From assembly GCA_036009105.1 (NCBI GenBank), contig DASYMJ010000137.1, positions 1-16,513 of the forward strand: a DNA stretch of 16,513 bases, in the 5' to 3' direction. Below, piece after piece: positions 6,819-12,922 of this stretch. Position 1 is the first letter of the stretch, and every line of letters begins with the position of its first letter. The DNA comes from JAFAVZ01 sp036009105. Lineage in GTDB: Bacteria; Acidobacteriota; Thermoanaerobaculia; Gp7-AA8. The notes under the pieces are model-generated. The model ran no database searches and was not told the origin of the DNA. It was given only the letters and a program-made list of their open reading frames with translations. The translations under genes were made by a program, and so were the position numbers.

Positions 6819-7483
6819 AGGTGCTGGCCATCATTCCGGCGCTCAACGCGGAGCGGACGCTCCCGCCGGTCATCGACGGCGTGCGCGCGCAGCTGCCGGA
6901 CGTGCTCGTCATCGACGACGGCTCGCGCGACCACACCGGCGAGGTCGCGCGCGATCACGGCGCGATCGTGGTGCGCCACGAGGTCAACCGCGGCAAAGGC
7001 GGGGCGCTGAAGACCGGCTTCGCCTACGCGCTCGAGCACGGCTACGACGGCGTCATCACTCTCGATGCGGACGGCCAGCATCTGCCGGCCGAGATCCCCA
7101 AGTTCCTGGCCGCGGCCGCGGAAGGGAACGACCTGGTCATCGGCGGCCGGGCCCATCTCTTCCACCACATGCTGCCCCGCCGCCGCATGGCGAACCGCTT
7201 CTCCGCCTGGTGCATCGGCAAATGCTCCGGCGCGATGGTCACCGACTCGCAGAGCGGCTTCCGCTTCTATTCCGCCAACCTCCTGCGCAACATGAAGCTG
7301 CGCACGGACGGCTTCGACATGGAGAGCGAGGTGATCGTCCGCGCCGGCCGCAAGCGCTTCCGCCTGCTCACCATCCCCATCGAGCTCGGCTTCGTGGACG
7401 GTTTGTCGACCAGCCACTACAAGCCGCTGCACGACACGTTGCGCATTGCGTGGACCGTGTTCCGAGCGCGATTGTTTTGGTAG
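6815..7483 (+). CDS. Family 2 glycosyltransferase (dolichyl-phosphate mannosyltransferase-like)
   Basis: 222 residues, a single GT-A domain without membrane segments. The start MKVLAIIPALNAERTL, the VIDDGSRDHT nucleotide-binding strand and TLDADGQH (DxD metal site, about residues 83-90) are diagnostic of GT2 enzymes of the DPM1/polyprenyl-phosphate type. The C-terminal half (TDSQSGFRFY, GFDMESEV) is also typical. A GGGAGG Shine-Dalgarno (6805-6810) lies 4 nt before the ATG, and the start overlaps the CLF stop. Family 2 glycosyltransferases are common members of aryl polyene clusters, where they are thought to attach the polyene to a sugar or lipid; here that role is inference. The donor sugar cannot be predicted. 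The gene ends the plus-strand cluster. Confidence 0.88.
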   Translation: MKVLAIIPALNAERTLPPVIDGVRAQLPDVLVIDDGSRDHTGEVARDHGAIVVRHEVNRGKGGALKTGFAYALEHGYDGVITLDADGQHLPAEIPKFLAAAAEGNDLVIGGRAHLFHHMLPRRRMANRFSAWCIGKCSGAMVTDSQSGFRFYSANLLRNMKLRTDGFDMESEVIVRAGRKRFRLLTIPIELGFVDGLSTSHYKPLHDTLRIAWTVFRARLFW

Positions 7484-7497
7484 GGAGGGCGGGGACG

Positions 7498-7578
7498 GTG
7501 AAAGATGAAAGATGAAAGATGAACATTGGTGTGCAACGGCCTTTGTTCATCGTTCATCTTTCCTCGTTCATCTTTCAC
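7498..7578. repeat. Heptad-repeat inverted repeat, locus 3 (TGAAAGA type) between convergent genes
   Basis: The left arm carries three exact TGAAAGA units (7499, 7506, 7513) and then TGAACAT. The right arm (7543-7578), read on the other strand, has five units: TGAAAGA, TGAACGA, GGAAAGA, TGAACGA, TGAACAA. The TGA of the outermost unit on the minus strand is the stop codon of the MinD-like gene (7575-7577). The loop is about 16 nt. Sitting between convergent genes, it may act as a two-way transcript end. Confidence 0.9.
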
Positions 7579-8861
7579 TCCAGCTCCCCCCAATCCATCG
7601 TTGTCGGGACATTCGACTTGGCGAACAGATTGGCCAGCATCTCGCTCGGCGTGTAGATGCGGGTGTCGCCGAACTCGCTGGCGCGGCGGTTCTTCATGGT
7701 GAAGAGGGCGCGCTGGGACACGTAGTCGAAGTTCGCGTAGTAGTCGTCGTTCTTCTTCTGCTCGAACATCGCCTTCAGCACGTTGAGCTGATTGGTGAGC
7801 GGGTCGCCGGTGTCGGAGAGCGAGCGTTGCGTCTTGACCGAGGAGGCGGCGGCGCGGCGGGGCGGCTCGAGGCCGATGGCGGTGAGGCGGAGGTCATCCA
7901 GCTCCTTGGCCACGCGGTCCACCTTCTGCGGCTTCTTCTCCTGGCGTAGCAGGAGGGCGGGCATCTTGTTGCAGTTGGCGCGGTGGATGGCGTCGCTGCG
8001 GGTGATCCAGCCGAGGTTCGTGACGCCGCAGCGGGCCGAGACGTTGCTGGTCAGGTTGTCGATGAACGGCTTCACGGCGGTGTTGAACGAATCCTCCACG
8101 CCGTTGAAGAGATTGAGCACGTAGTGCACCCGGAACTCGTCGATGGTCTGCTGCACGGTGCGGGTGATGGGATGGTCGCCCAGGTTGTGGGCGAGGTCCT
8201 GGCCGAAGGCGTCGAGGTTCTGCACCGAGGAGTCGTAGACGTCCTCCACGCTGTCGATCAGCTCGTTGATCAGGCGCCAGAAATCGAGGCGGCCGCCGAT
8301 GGTCTCGAAGAACGGCGACTCCTTGCTGAAGATCAGGCGCAGCTTGCGGAAGAGGATCGCCTTCACGATGTCCGAGGCGGCGAGCGTGGCGCTGGGGAGG
8401 TGGGGCGTGAAGATGAGGATGCCGGAGTTGGAGAAAGGGAGGAAGTCGATCACGTTCGCGTCGAGGCCGGCGCGCATGTCGAGGATCACGTAGTCGGCGT
8501 TGAGCGAGTTGATGGCGGCGATCAGCTTCGCCTTGTGACCGGCGCCGAAGTTCGTGATCTCGTCGATGAGGTGCATGGGGCCGGCCACGAAGCCGAAGTT
8601 GCGGTAGCGGTGCTCGGGATCGAGGCGGTCATCGAGGCCGGTGACGCAGCCGTTCAGCGGCTCGCCGCGGCGGAAGAAGTGATAGAGGTCCTTGCCGATG
8701 GGGACGTCGATGGCGTTGCGGATGGCCGAGGTGCCGGTGTCGAGATCGACCAGCACGGTGCGGCCGTGGCGGGCCAGGGCGAGGGAGAAATTGATGGCGA
8801 AGGTCGTCTTGCCGACGCCCCCTTTGCCGGACGAGATCGGGATGATGCGTTTGATGGCCAT
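7575..8861 (-). CDS. MinD/ParA-family ATPase with long C-terminal extension
   Basis: 428 residues. The N-terminus has the deviant Walker A of the family, SGKGGVGKTT, with signature lysines K13 and K18, then VLVDLDTG (the switch region) and YVILDMRAG (Walker B). From about residue 180 on, the sequence leaves the standard MinD fold: a region rich in F, R, D and N followed by a basic, serine-containing linker and a tail ending in MDWGELE. I recognise no domain there, and no clear amphipathic membrane-targeting helix at the end. MinD/FlhG-type ATPases position cell machinery such as division sites, flagella, pili or chemosensory arrays; the cargo here is unknown. The gene is divergent from a Crp-family regulator, and its ATG lies 4 nt from a heptad hairpin with no Shine-Dalgarno. 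Family confident, function open. Confidence 0.85.
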   Translation of the reverse strand: MAIKRIIPISSGKGGVGKTTFAINFSLALARHGRTVLVDLDTGTSAIRNAIDVPIGKDLYHFFRRGEPLNGCVTGLDDRLDPEHRYRNFGFVAGPMHLIDEITNFGAGHKAKLIAAINSLNADYVILDMRAGLDANVIDFLPFSNSGILIFTPHLPSATLAASDIVKAILFRKLRLIFSKESPFFETIGGRLDFWRLINELIDSVEDVYDSSVQNLDAFGQDLAHNLGDHPITRTVQQTIDEFRVHYVLNLFNGVEDSFNTAVKPFIDNLTSNVSARCGVTNLGWITRSDAIHRANCNKMPALLLRQEKKPQKVDRVAKELDDLRLTAIGLEPPRRAAASSVKTQRSLSDTGDPLTNQLNVLKAMFEQKKNDDYYANFDYVSQRALFTMKNRRASEFGDTRIYTPSEMLANLFAKSNVPTTMDWGELE

Positions 8862-8865
8862 GCCA

Positions 8866-8951
8866 GCGATCCGCGGTCGGCAGTGGGCGATCAGGAGAGG
8901 CGCGTGCTTCGGCCGCCGGCCGCTGATTGCCGATCGCTGATCGCTGGTCGC
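8866..8951. repeat. Heptad-repeat inverted repeat, locus 4 (GCGATCR type) between divergent genes
   Basis: The left arm has units GCGATCC (8866), GCGGTCG (8873), GCAGTGG (8880) and GCGATCA (8887). The right arm (8921-8951), read on the other strand, has GCGACCA, GCGATCA, GCGATCG and GCAATCA. The loop, about 27 nt, is itself GC-rich and contains GGCCGCCGGCC. The element fills most of the divergent region, and the MinD-like start codon is only 4 nt away. Confidence 0.85.
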
Positions 8952-8997
8952 CGAGTTTAGCTGAAACGAATCGCGGGCGTGGCGACACTACGACGGC

Positions 8998-9729
8998 ATG
9001 CAAGCGAACAGAATGCTCCGTTTGGTTGGGATAGAATCCGTCGAATCGATGCAGATCGCGCTCTTCCGGAAGTTCAGCCTCTTCGCCGAGCTCGACGACC
9101 GCGAGCTGCTGCAGATCGCGAACGTCGCGAAGTCGCGCCGCTATGCGAAGGACGACGTGGTCTTCCACGCGGACGAGAGCGGCGACGTCTTCTGCCTGAT
9201 CCGGGAAGGGGAAGTGAAGGTCACCATGATCTCGCCGGAAGGGAAGGAGATCATCCTCTCCATGCTCGGTCCAGGCGATTTCTTCGGCGAGATGTCGCTG
9301 CTCGATGACGAGCCGCGGTCGGCCACGGTGATCGCCACCGAGCCGCTGGAAGTGGTGACCATCTGGCGCAGCGACTTCCTCTCCCTGCTCTCCGAGAATT
9401 TCGCGCTGACGAAGAAGGTGCTGGCCGAGCTCTCGCGCCGTCTGCGCACGGCCTCGAACCGCATCGAGTCACTGGCCACCATGGACGTCTACGGCCGTCT
9501 GGCCCGCTTCTTCCTCGACCTGGCGCGGGAAGGCGGCAAGGTTCTGGACAACGGCTACGTCGCCGTCACCCGCCCCACCCACCAGTCGATCGCCAACATG
9601 ATCGGCACCTCCCGCGAGACCGTCTCCCGCCTCATCCACGACCTGATGAAGCAGGGGCTGTTGCTCTCGGAGGGGAAGACGATTTACCTGAGGAAGACGG
9701 CGATTGATCAGTTTCGTGCGGAAGTCTGA
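8998..9729 (+). CDS. Crp/Fnr-family transcriptional regulator
   Basis: Up to 243 residues from the ATG at 8998. An internal ATG at 9049 (M18, just before the family-typical opening IALFRKFSLFAELDD) is an equally good start, and neither has a Shine-Dalgarno. The N-terminal cyclic-nucleotide-type beta-barrel contains FFGEMSLLDDEPRSATV, keeping the Glu (98) and Arg-Ser (107-108) that bind the ribose-phosphate of cAMP in CRP. No cysteine cluster of the FNR iron-sulfur type is seen. The C-terminal helix-turn-helix is at about 195-221 (HQSIANMIGTSRETVSRLI), with the SRETVSR recognition helix of CRP. It probably binds cAMP or a related nucleotide and controls promoters as a dimer. The divergent MinD-like gene is a possible target; this is inference. 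Confidence 0.9.
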   Translation: MQANRMLRLVGIESVESMQIALFRKFSLFAELDDRELLQIANVAKSRRYAKDDVVFHADESGDVFCLIREGEVKVTMISPEGKEIILSMLGPGDFFGEMSLLDDEPRSATVIATEPLEVVTIWRSDFLSLLSENFALTKKVLAELSRRLRTASNRIESLATMDVYGRLARFFLDLAREGGKVLDNGYVAVTRPTHQSIANMIGTSRETVSRLIHDLMKQGLLLSEGKTIYLRKTAIDQFRAEV

Positions 9730-9740
9730 GTGAGGCGGGG

Positions 9741-9813
9741 AATTGAAAATTGAAAATTGAAAACGAGCGAGGGTCGCCGCACAACCTTCTTTTTCAATTT
9801 TCAATTTTCAATT
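9741..9813. repeat. Heptad-repeat inverted repeat, locus 5 (TGAAAAT type), perfect 23-bp arms
   Basis: The arms at 9741-9763 and 9791-9813 are perfect reverse complements over 23 bp and consist of tandem TGAAAAT units. The loop is 27 nt. It is strikingly AT-rich in GC-rich DNA. It starts 12 nt after the Crp-family stop and ends 12 nt before the PgsA-like start. In RNA it would fold into a very long A-U hairpin with a U-rich right arm, so a terminator role is possible. Confidence 0.93.
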
Positions 9814-9825
9814 CGCACCAGGCGA

Positions 9826-10392
9826 ATGCTGACCATCCCCAACCTCCTCACCCTCCTCCGCCTGCTCCTGGTGCCCTGTTTTCTCACAGCTTCCATGCGG
9901 GGGCACTTCGTGGCGGCGTTCGTGTTGTTTGTGAGTGCGGCGGTCACTGACGTGCTGGATGGGATGATCGCGCGGCGGCTCAATCAGCGGTCGCGGCTGG
10001 GGGCGATTCTCGATCCGGCGGCGGACAAGACCATGATGGTCTGCGGGTACCTCTACTACACCTTCGGCGGGCGGGTGACGCTGCGGTTGCCGGGGTGGCT
10101 CACCTTCGTCGTCTTCATCCGCGACTTCATGATCATCCTGTTCGCGTACCTGCTGTACACGCGGGTGCAGGTGAAGCGGTTTCCGCCCTCCCTGGCGGGG
10201 AAGCTCTCCACGGTGACCCAGGCCGCGACGCTGGCGTGTACCATCGCCGTCAACGCGTTCGGGCCGCGGCTGGGGCAGCTGGCCGAGATCCTCTTCCGCG
10301 TGGCGCTGGTCATCACCCTTTTTTCCGGGTGGGACTACCTGCGGCGGGGGGAGAAGTTGCTCGACGACGGGCTGGCCGCGCAGGGCGCTTGA
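9826..10392 (+). CDS. pgsA: CDP-alcohol phosphatidyltransferase, PgsA-like
   Basis: 188 residues from ATG 9826. Upstream in-frame codons are heptad-repeat sequence and are not part of the protein; MLTIPNLLTLLRLLLVP is the classic opening of PgsA. The CDP-alcohol phosphotransferase motif is complete: D-V-L-D-G-M-I-A-R, then eight residues, then G-A-I-L-D-P-A-A-D. Several hydrophobic segments follow (FVVFIRDFMIILFAYLL, a later ALVITLFSGW), giving a multi-pass membrane protein. The usual product is phosphatidylglycerophosphate from CDP-diacylglycerol and glycerol-3-phosphate, the first step to phosphatidylglycerol and cardiolipin. Another CDP-alcohol acceptor cannot be excluded. There is no Shine-Dalgarno before the ATG. 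The stop codon overlaps the -35 box of the tRNA promoter. Confidence 0.85.
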   Translation: MLTIPNLLTLLRLLLVPCFLTASMRGHFVAAFVLFVSAAVTDVLDGMIARRLNQRSRLGAILDPAADKTMMVCGYLYYTFGGRVTLRLPGWLTFVVFIRDFMIILFAYLLYTRVQVKRFPPSLAGKLSTVTQAATLACTIAVNAFGPRLGQLAEILFRVALVITLFSGWDYLRRGEKLLDDGLAAQGA

Positions 10393-10416
10393 CCGGCCGG
10401 GGGCCGATGCTACAAT
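10389..10416 (+). promoter_or_regulatory. Sigma70-type promoter of the tRNA-Lys gene
   Basis: TTGACC (10389-10394) and TACAAT (10411-10416) are separated by 16 bp, close to the sigma70 consensus. The tRNA-Lys 5' end is 58 nt downstream of the -10. The -35 overlaps the TGA of the PgsA-like gene. It may also serve tRNA-Leu and tig. Confidence 0.7.
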
Positions 10417-10474
10417 CCGCCTCCCTCGCCGGGAAATTCATCCCGCGGAGGATTGGTTCACACGGGCTCCGATT

Positions 10475-10550
10475 GCCTCCATAGCTCAATTGGTAGAGCA
10501 GCAGACTCTTAATCTGTTGGTTCCAGGTTCGAGTCCTGGTGGGGGCACCA
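10475..10550 (+). tRNA. tRNA-Lys(CTT)
   Basis: 76 nt cloverleaf. The acceptor GCCTCCA pairs with TGGGGGC (one T-G wobble). The D arm contains AGCTCAATTGGTAGAGC. The anticodon stem GCAGA/TCTGT encloses loop CTCTTAA, giving anticodon CTT. The T arm has GGTTCGAGTCC. The 3' ACCA is encoded. Confidence 0.97.
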
Positions 10551-10565
10551 AACCAGCACACCAAG

Positions 10566-10624
10566 CAGGGGTCAGAGGCCGGCGGTCAGATTGCGCTATG
10601 CTGACCGGCGACCTCTGACCCCTG
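10566..10624. repeat. Heptad-repeat inverted repeat, locus 6 (GGGGTCA type) between two tRNAs
   Basis: Arms of 24 bp (10566-10589 and 10601-10624) with two mismatches and an 11-nt loop. Units on the left are GGGGTCA (10568), GAGGCCG and GCGGTCA. On the other strand of the right arm they are GGGGTCA, GAGGTCG and CCGGTCA. It lies 15 nt after tRNA-Lys and 11 nt before tRNA-Leu, so in a joint transcript it would be the spacer hairpin. Confidence 0.9.
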
Positions 10625-10635
10625 ACTACATTTCT

Positions 10636-10722
10636 GCGAAAGTGGCGGAATTGGCAGACGCGCTGGACTTAGGATCCAGTGGCCTCAGCGCCGTGCGGGT
10701 TCGAGTCCCGCCTTTCGCACCA
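10636..10722 (+). tRNA. tRNA-Leu(TAG)
   Basis: 87 nt with the long variable arm of class II tRNAs. The acceptor GCGAAAG pairs with CTTTCGC. The anticodon stem CTGGA/TCCAG encloses CTTAGGA, giving anticodon TAG. The T arm has GGTTCGAGTCC, and CCA is encoded. It lies 30 nt before the tig start. Confidence 0.97.
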
Positions 10723-10752
10723 TTCCACCAAAATCCAGCGAAGAGAGCCTGC

Positions 10753-12024
10753 ATGCTGCTGAACTTCACCGATATCTCTCCCGTCAAAAAGTCCGTCGAA
10801 GTCGAGATCCCGGCCGACCTGATCTCCCACGAGGCGCAGCGCGTCACCAGCGAGTTCAGCCGGCAGGCGAAGATCGACGGCTTCCGTCCCGGCAAAGTCC
10901 CCCCCAGCGTGGTGCGCAACCGGTTCGCCAAGGACATTCAGGAAGAGGTGATGAACCGCCTCCTGCCGCGCACCTTCCACGAAGCGATCCAGGACCGCGG
11001 CCTCGAGCCGGTGGGCGATCCGCATCTGGAGCACATCGATCCGTTCATCGAAGGAGCGCCGGTCAAGTACAAGGCGGAGTTCGAGGTCAAGCCGCGGATC
11101 GAGCTCGGCGAGTACCGCGGCCTCGACCTGGAAGAGCCGAAGATCGACGTCACCACGACCGACATCGAGGCGATGGTGGAGCGGCTGCGCGAGCAGGCCA
11201 GCAGCTATCGCCTGGAGACCGAGCGCGGCGCCGAGGACGGCGACTTCGCCGTCATCGAGATCGCCTCCAGCGCGGAAGGGATGGAGCCGAAGACCGACTC
11301 CGGCCATTTCCGGCTGGGGGAAGAGAGCCCGCTCCCCGAACTGCACGAGGCGTTGCGCGGCAGGAAGCCGGGCGAGATGGTCGTGGTGGAGAAGGAGTAC
11401 GGCGAAGACGCGAACAACGAAGAGTTCCGCGGCAAGACGGTCCGGCACGAGGTGACGCTCAAAGAGATCCGGGTGCAGGAGAAGCCGGAAGTGAGCGACG
11501 ACTTCGCGCGCAGCGTCGGTCCGGGCTGGGAGTCGGCGGACCAGATGCGGGAGGCGATCGAGGCGGACATCCGCCGCCACCGGGAGAGCGAGGCGCTGCG
11601 CCACAAGCGCAACCAGGTCGGCGAGCAGCTGCTGCAGCGCCACGAATTCGAAGTCCCGGAGGCGCTCGTCGACGACGAGCTCGGCAAGTCGCTGCAGAAC
11701 TACGCCCGTTTTCTTGCCTCGCAGGGGGTGGAGATCGAGAAGGCGGAGATCGACTGGCGGAAGGTGGGCGAAGAGTTCCGCCCCGAGGCCGTCAAGCGCG
11801 TCAAGCGCGGGCTGATCCTGGAGCAGGTGGCGAAGAAGGAAGGGATCCAGGTGAGCGACGTGGAGGTCGACGCCGAGATCCGCCGCGCCGCAAACGAGCA
11901 GAACCGCGACTTCGCCGACGTGAAGCACCGCCTCCGCCACGACGGCGGCTACGAGGCGCTCCGCGCATCGCTGGCCCAGGAGAAGGCGCTGGAGCTGGTG
12001 CTGCGCGAGGCGCGGGTGCGATAG
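10753..12024 (+). CDS. tig: Trigger factor, ribosome-associated chaperone and prolyl isomerase
   Basis: 423 residues, near the family's 430-450. The frame is open further upstream, but that part is the tRNA-Leu gene, so ATG 10753 (MLLNFTDISPVKKSVEVEIP) is the start. The ribosome-binding signature GFRPGKVP is at residues 43-50, within the N-terminal domain. A short FKBP-like peptidyl-prolyl isomerase domain spans about 158-240 (RGAEDGDFAVIEI onward). The C-terminal helical SurA-like arms follow and end in a charged tail. The protein binds next to the ribosome exit tunnel and shields nascent chains. It heads the tig-clpP-clpX-lon order known from many bacteria. Upstream of the ATG only a weak AAGAGA is seen. 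It may be read from the tRNA promoter; no separate promoter was identified. Confidence 0.96.
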   Translation: MLLNFTDISPVKKSVEVEIPADLISHEAQRVTSEFSRQAKIDGFRPGKVPPSVVRNRFAKDIQEEVMNRLLPRTFHEAIQDRGLEPVGDPHLEHIDPFIEGAPVKYKAEFEVKPRIELGEYRGLDLEEPKIDVTTTDIEAMVERLREQASSYRLETERGAEDGDFAVIEIASSAEGMEPKTDSGHFRLGEESPLPELHEALRGRKPGEMVVVEKEYGEDANNEEFRGKTVRHEVTLKEIRVQEKPEVSDDFARSVGPGWESADQMREAIEADIRRHRESEALRHKRNQVGEQLLQRHEFEVPEALVDDELGKSLQNYARFLASQGVEIEKAEIDWRKVGEEFRPEAVKRVKRGLILEQVAKKEGIQVSDVEVDAEIRRAANEQNRDFADVKHRLRHDGGYEALRASLAQEKALELVLREARVR

Positions 12025-12090
12025 GAGCAGTTGTCGGTTGTCGGTTTTCAGTAGGGGACGCTACCGACAACTGATAACCGGCAACTGCTC
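12025..12090. repeat. Heptad-repeat inverted repeat, locus 7 (GTTRTCR type)
   Basis: 30-nt arms (12025-12054 and 12061-12090) with a 6-nt loop GGGACG. The left arm begins GAGCA directly after the tig TAG, then has units GTTGTCG (12030), GTTGTCG (12037), GTTTTCA (12044) and GTAG. The right arm, on the other strand, has GTTGCCG, GTTATCA, GTTGTCG and GTAG. Of 30 positions, 25 match exactly, and several of the others become G-U pairs in RNA. Confidence 0.92.
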
Positions 12091-12195
12091 GTGGCCGCCC
12101 TGACCAAATGGGCGGTAGCGCGGCACGTTACGCCCTGTATCCTGCACCTTACGCGGTGGTGCCCACGGAGCAGCCTCACGTCCCGGATGGGCTAT

Positions 12196-12225
12196 GCCAA
12201 CCAGCGCACCGGCCCGTGGCCGGAT
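12196..12225. repeat. Dispersed CAACCA-hairpin repeat, copy 2 (clpP leader)
   Basis: GCCAACCAGCG head and CCGGCC-CGT-GGCCGG hairpin, 28/30 identical to copy 1 in the CLF gene. It ends directly before the clpP Shine-Dalgarno AGGAG, so in the mRNA the hairpin sits against the ribosome-binding site. Confidence 0.8.
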
Positions 12226-12230
12226 AGGAG
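12226..12230 (+). promoter_or_regulatory. Shine-Dalgarno of clpP
   Basis: AGGAG lies 10 nt before ATG 12241. It supports this start over longer in-frame versions that would translate the upstream repeat. Confidence 0.7.
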
Positions 12231-12240
12231 ACTCGAAAAC

Positions 12241-12828
12241 ATGGTTCTGATTCCGATGGTGGTCGAGCAGACGAGCCGGGGCGAGCGCGCCTACGACATC
12301 TACTCCCGCCTGCTCAAAGACAACGTCATCTTCCTCGGGCAGCCGATCGATGACACCGTCTCCAACCTGATCATCGCCCAGATGCTCTTCCTCGAGGCCG
12401 AGAACCCGGAGAAGGACATCTCGATCTACATCAACTCCCCGGGCGGCTCCATCACGGCCGGCCTCGCCATTTACGACACCATGCTCTACGTCAAGCCGAA
12501 CATCGCCACCATCTGCCTGGGGCAGGCGGCTTCGATGGCGGCGGTGCTCCTCGCGGCGGGGACGAAGGGGAAGCGCTACGCGCTGCCGAACTCGCGGGTG
12601 CTCATCCATCAGCCGCTCATGCATGGGCTCGGCGGGCAGGCCTCGGAGATCGACATCCATGCCCGCGACATCATGCGCATGAAGACGCGGATGAGCCAGA
12701 TCCTGGCCGATCACACCGGCCAGCCGTTCGAGAAAGTGGACAAGGACACCGACCGCGATTACATCCTGCAGGCGCAGGAGGCGGTGGATTACGGTCTTGT
12801 GGATCAGGTCATCACGAAGCGCGACTAG
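12241..12828 (+). CDS. clpP: ATP-dependent Clp protease proteolytic subunit
   Basis: 195 residues, as expected for mature-length ClpP. The start MVLIPMVVEQTSRGERAYDI is the family's classic N-terminus, with an AGGAG upstream. The serine-protease triad is Ser98 (GQAASMA), His123 (LIHQP) and Asp173 (DTDRD). SIYINSPGGS is the oxyanion and strand region. ClpP forms a double heptamer that degrades proteins unfolded by ClpX or ClpA/ClpC. The N-terminus lacks a long propeptide. The gene stands 94 nt before clpX, its partner unfoldase. Its 217-nt leader contains a heptad hairpin and a CAACCA-type hairpin, so post-transcriptional control is possible. Confidence 0.97.
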   Translation: MVLIPMVVEQTSRGERAYDIYSRLLKDNVIFLGQPIDDTVSNLIIAQMLFLEAENPEKDISIYINSPGGSITAGLAIYDTMLYVKPNIATICLGQAASMAAVLLAAGTKGKRYALPNSRVLIHQPLMHGLGGQASEIDIHARDIMRMKTRMSQILADHTGQPFEKVDKDTDRDYILQAQEAVDYGLVDQVITKRD

Positions 12829-12862
12829 CGCGGCGGCTCCACCGGCCGTAGGAATGGGCAAC

Positions 12863-12891
12863 TTGCCGCGCGAGTTGACTTGAGCGAGAAT
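12863..12891 (+). promoter_or_regulatory. Possible promoter of clpX
   Basis: TTGCCG (12863-12868) and GAGAAT (12886-12891) are 17 bp apart, each matching four of six sigma70 consensus bases. They lie 32 nt before the clpX ATG. This is a weak match, and clpX could simply be read from clpP. Confidence 0.3.
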
Positions 12892-12922
12892 TTACCGACC
12901 CAAGGAAGGGACCCAATCAGTC

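Noticed and set aside
9032..9037. TAGAAT as a -10 box inside the Crp-family gene start
   Set aside because: No matching -35 at 16-18 bp; it only keeps open a later start at 9049.
9757..9825. Start of the PgsA-like protein at 9757
   Set aside because: The added residues are heptad-repeat sequence, and the family opening MLTIPNLLTLLR begins at 9826.
10591..10752. Longer N-terminus for trigger factor
   Set aside because: The extra codons are the tRNA-Leu gene and the heptad spacer; family homology begins at ATG 10753.
10669..11940. A 423-codon minus-strand open frame opposite tig
   Set aside because: Shadow of the trigger factor gene; no recognisable protein, and it runs into the tRNA-Leu gene.
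12091..12240. Extended N-terminus for ClpP
   Set aside because: It would translate the CAACCA repeat; AGGAG and family homology support ATG 12241.
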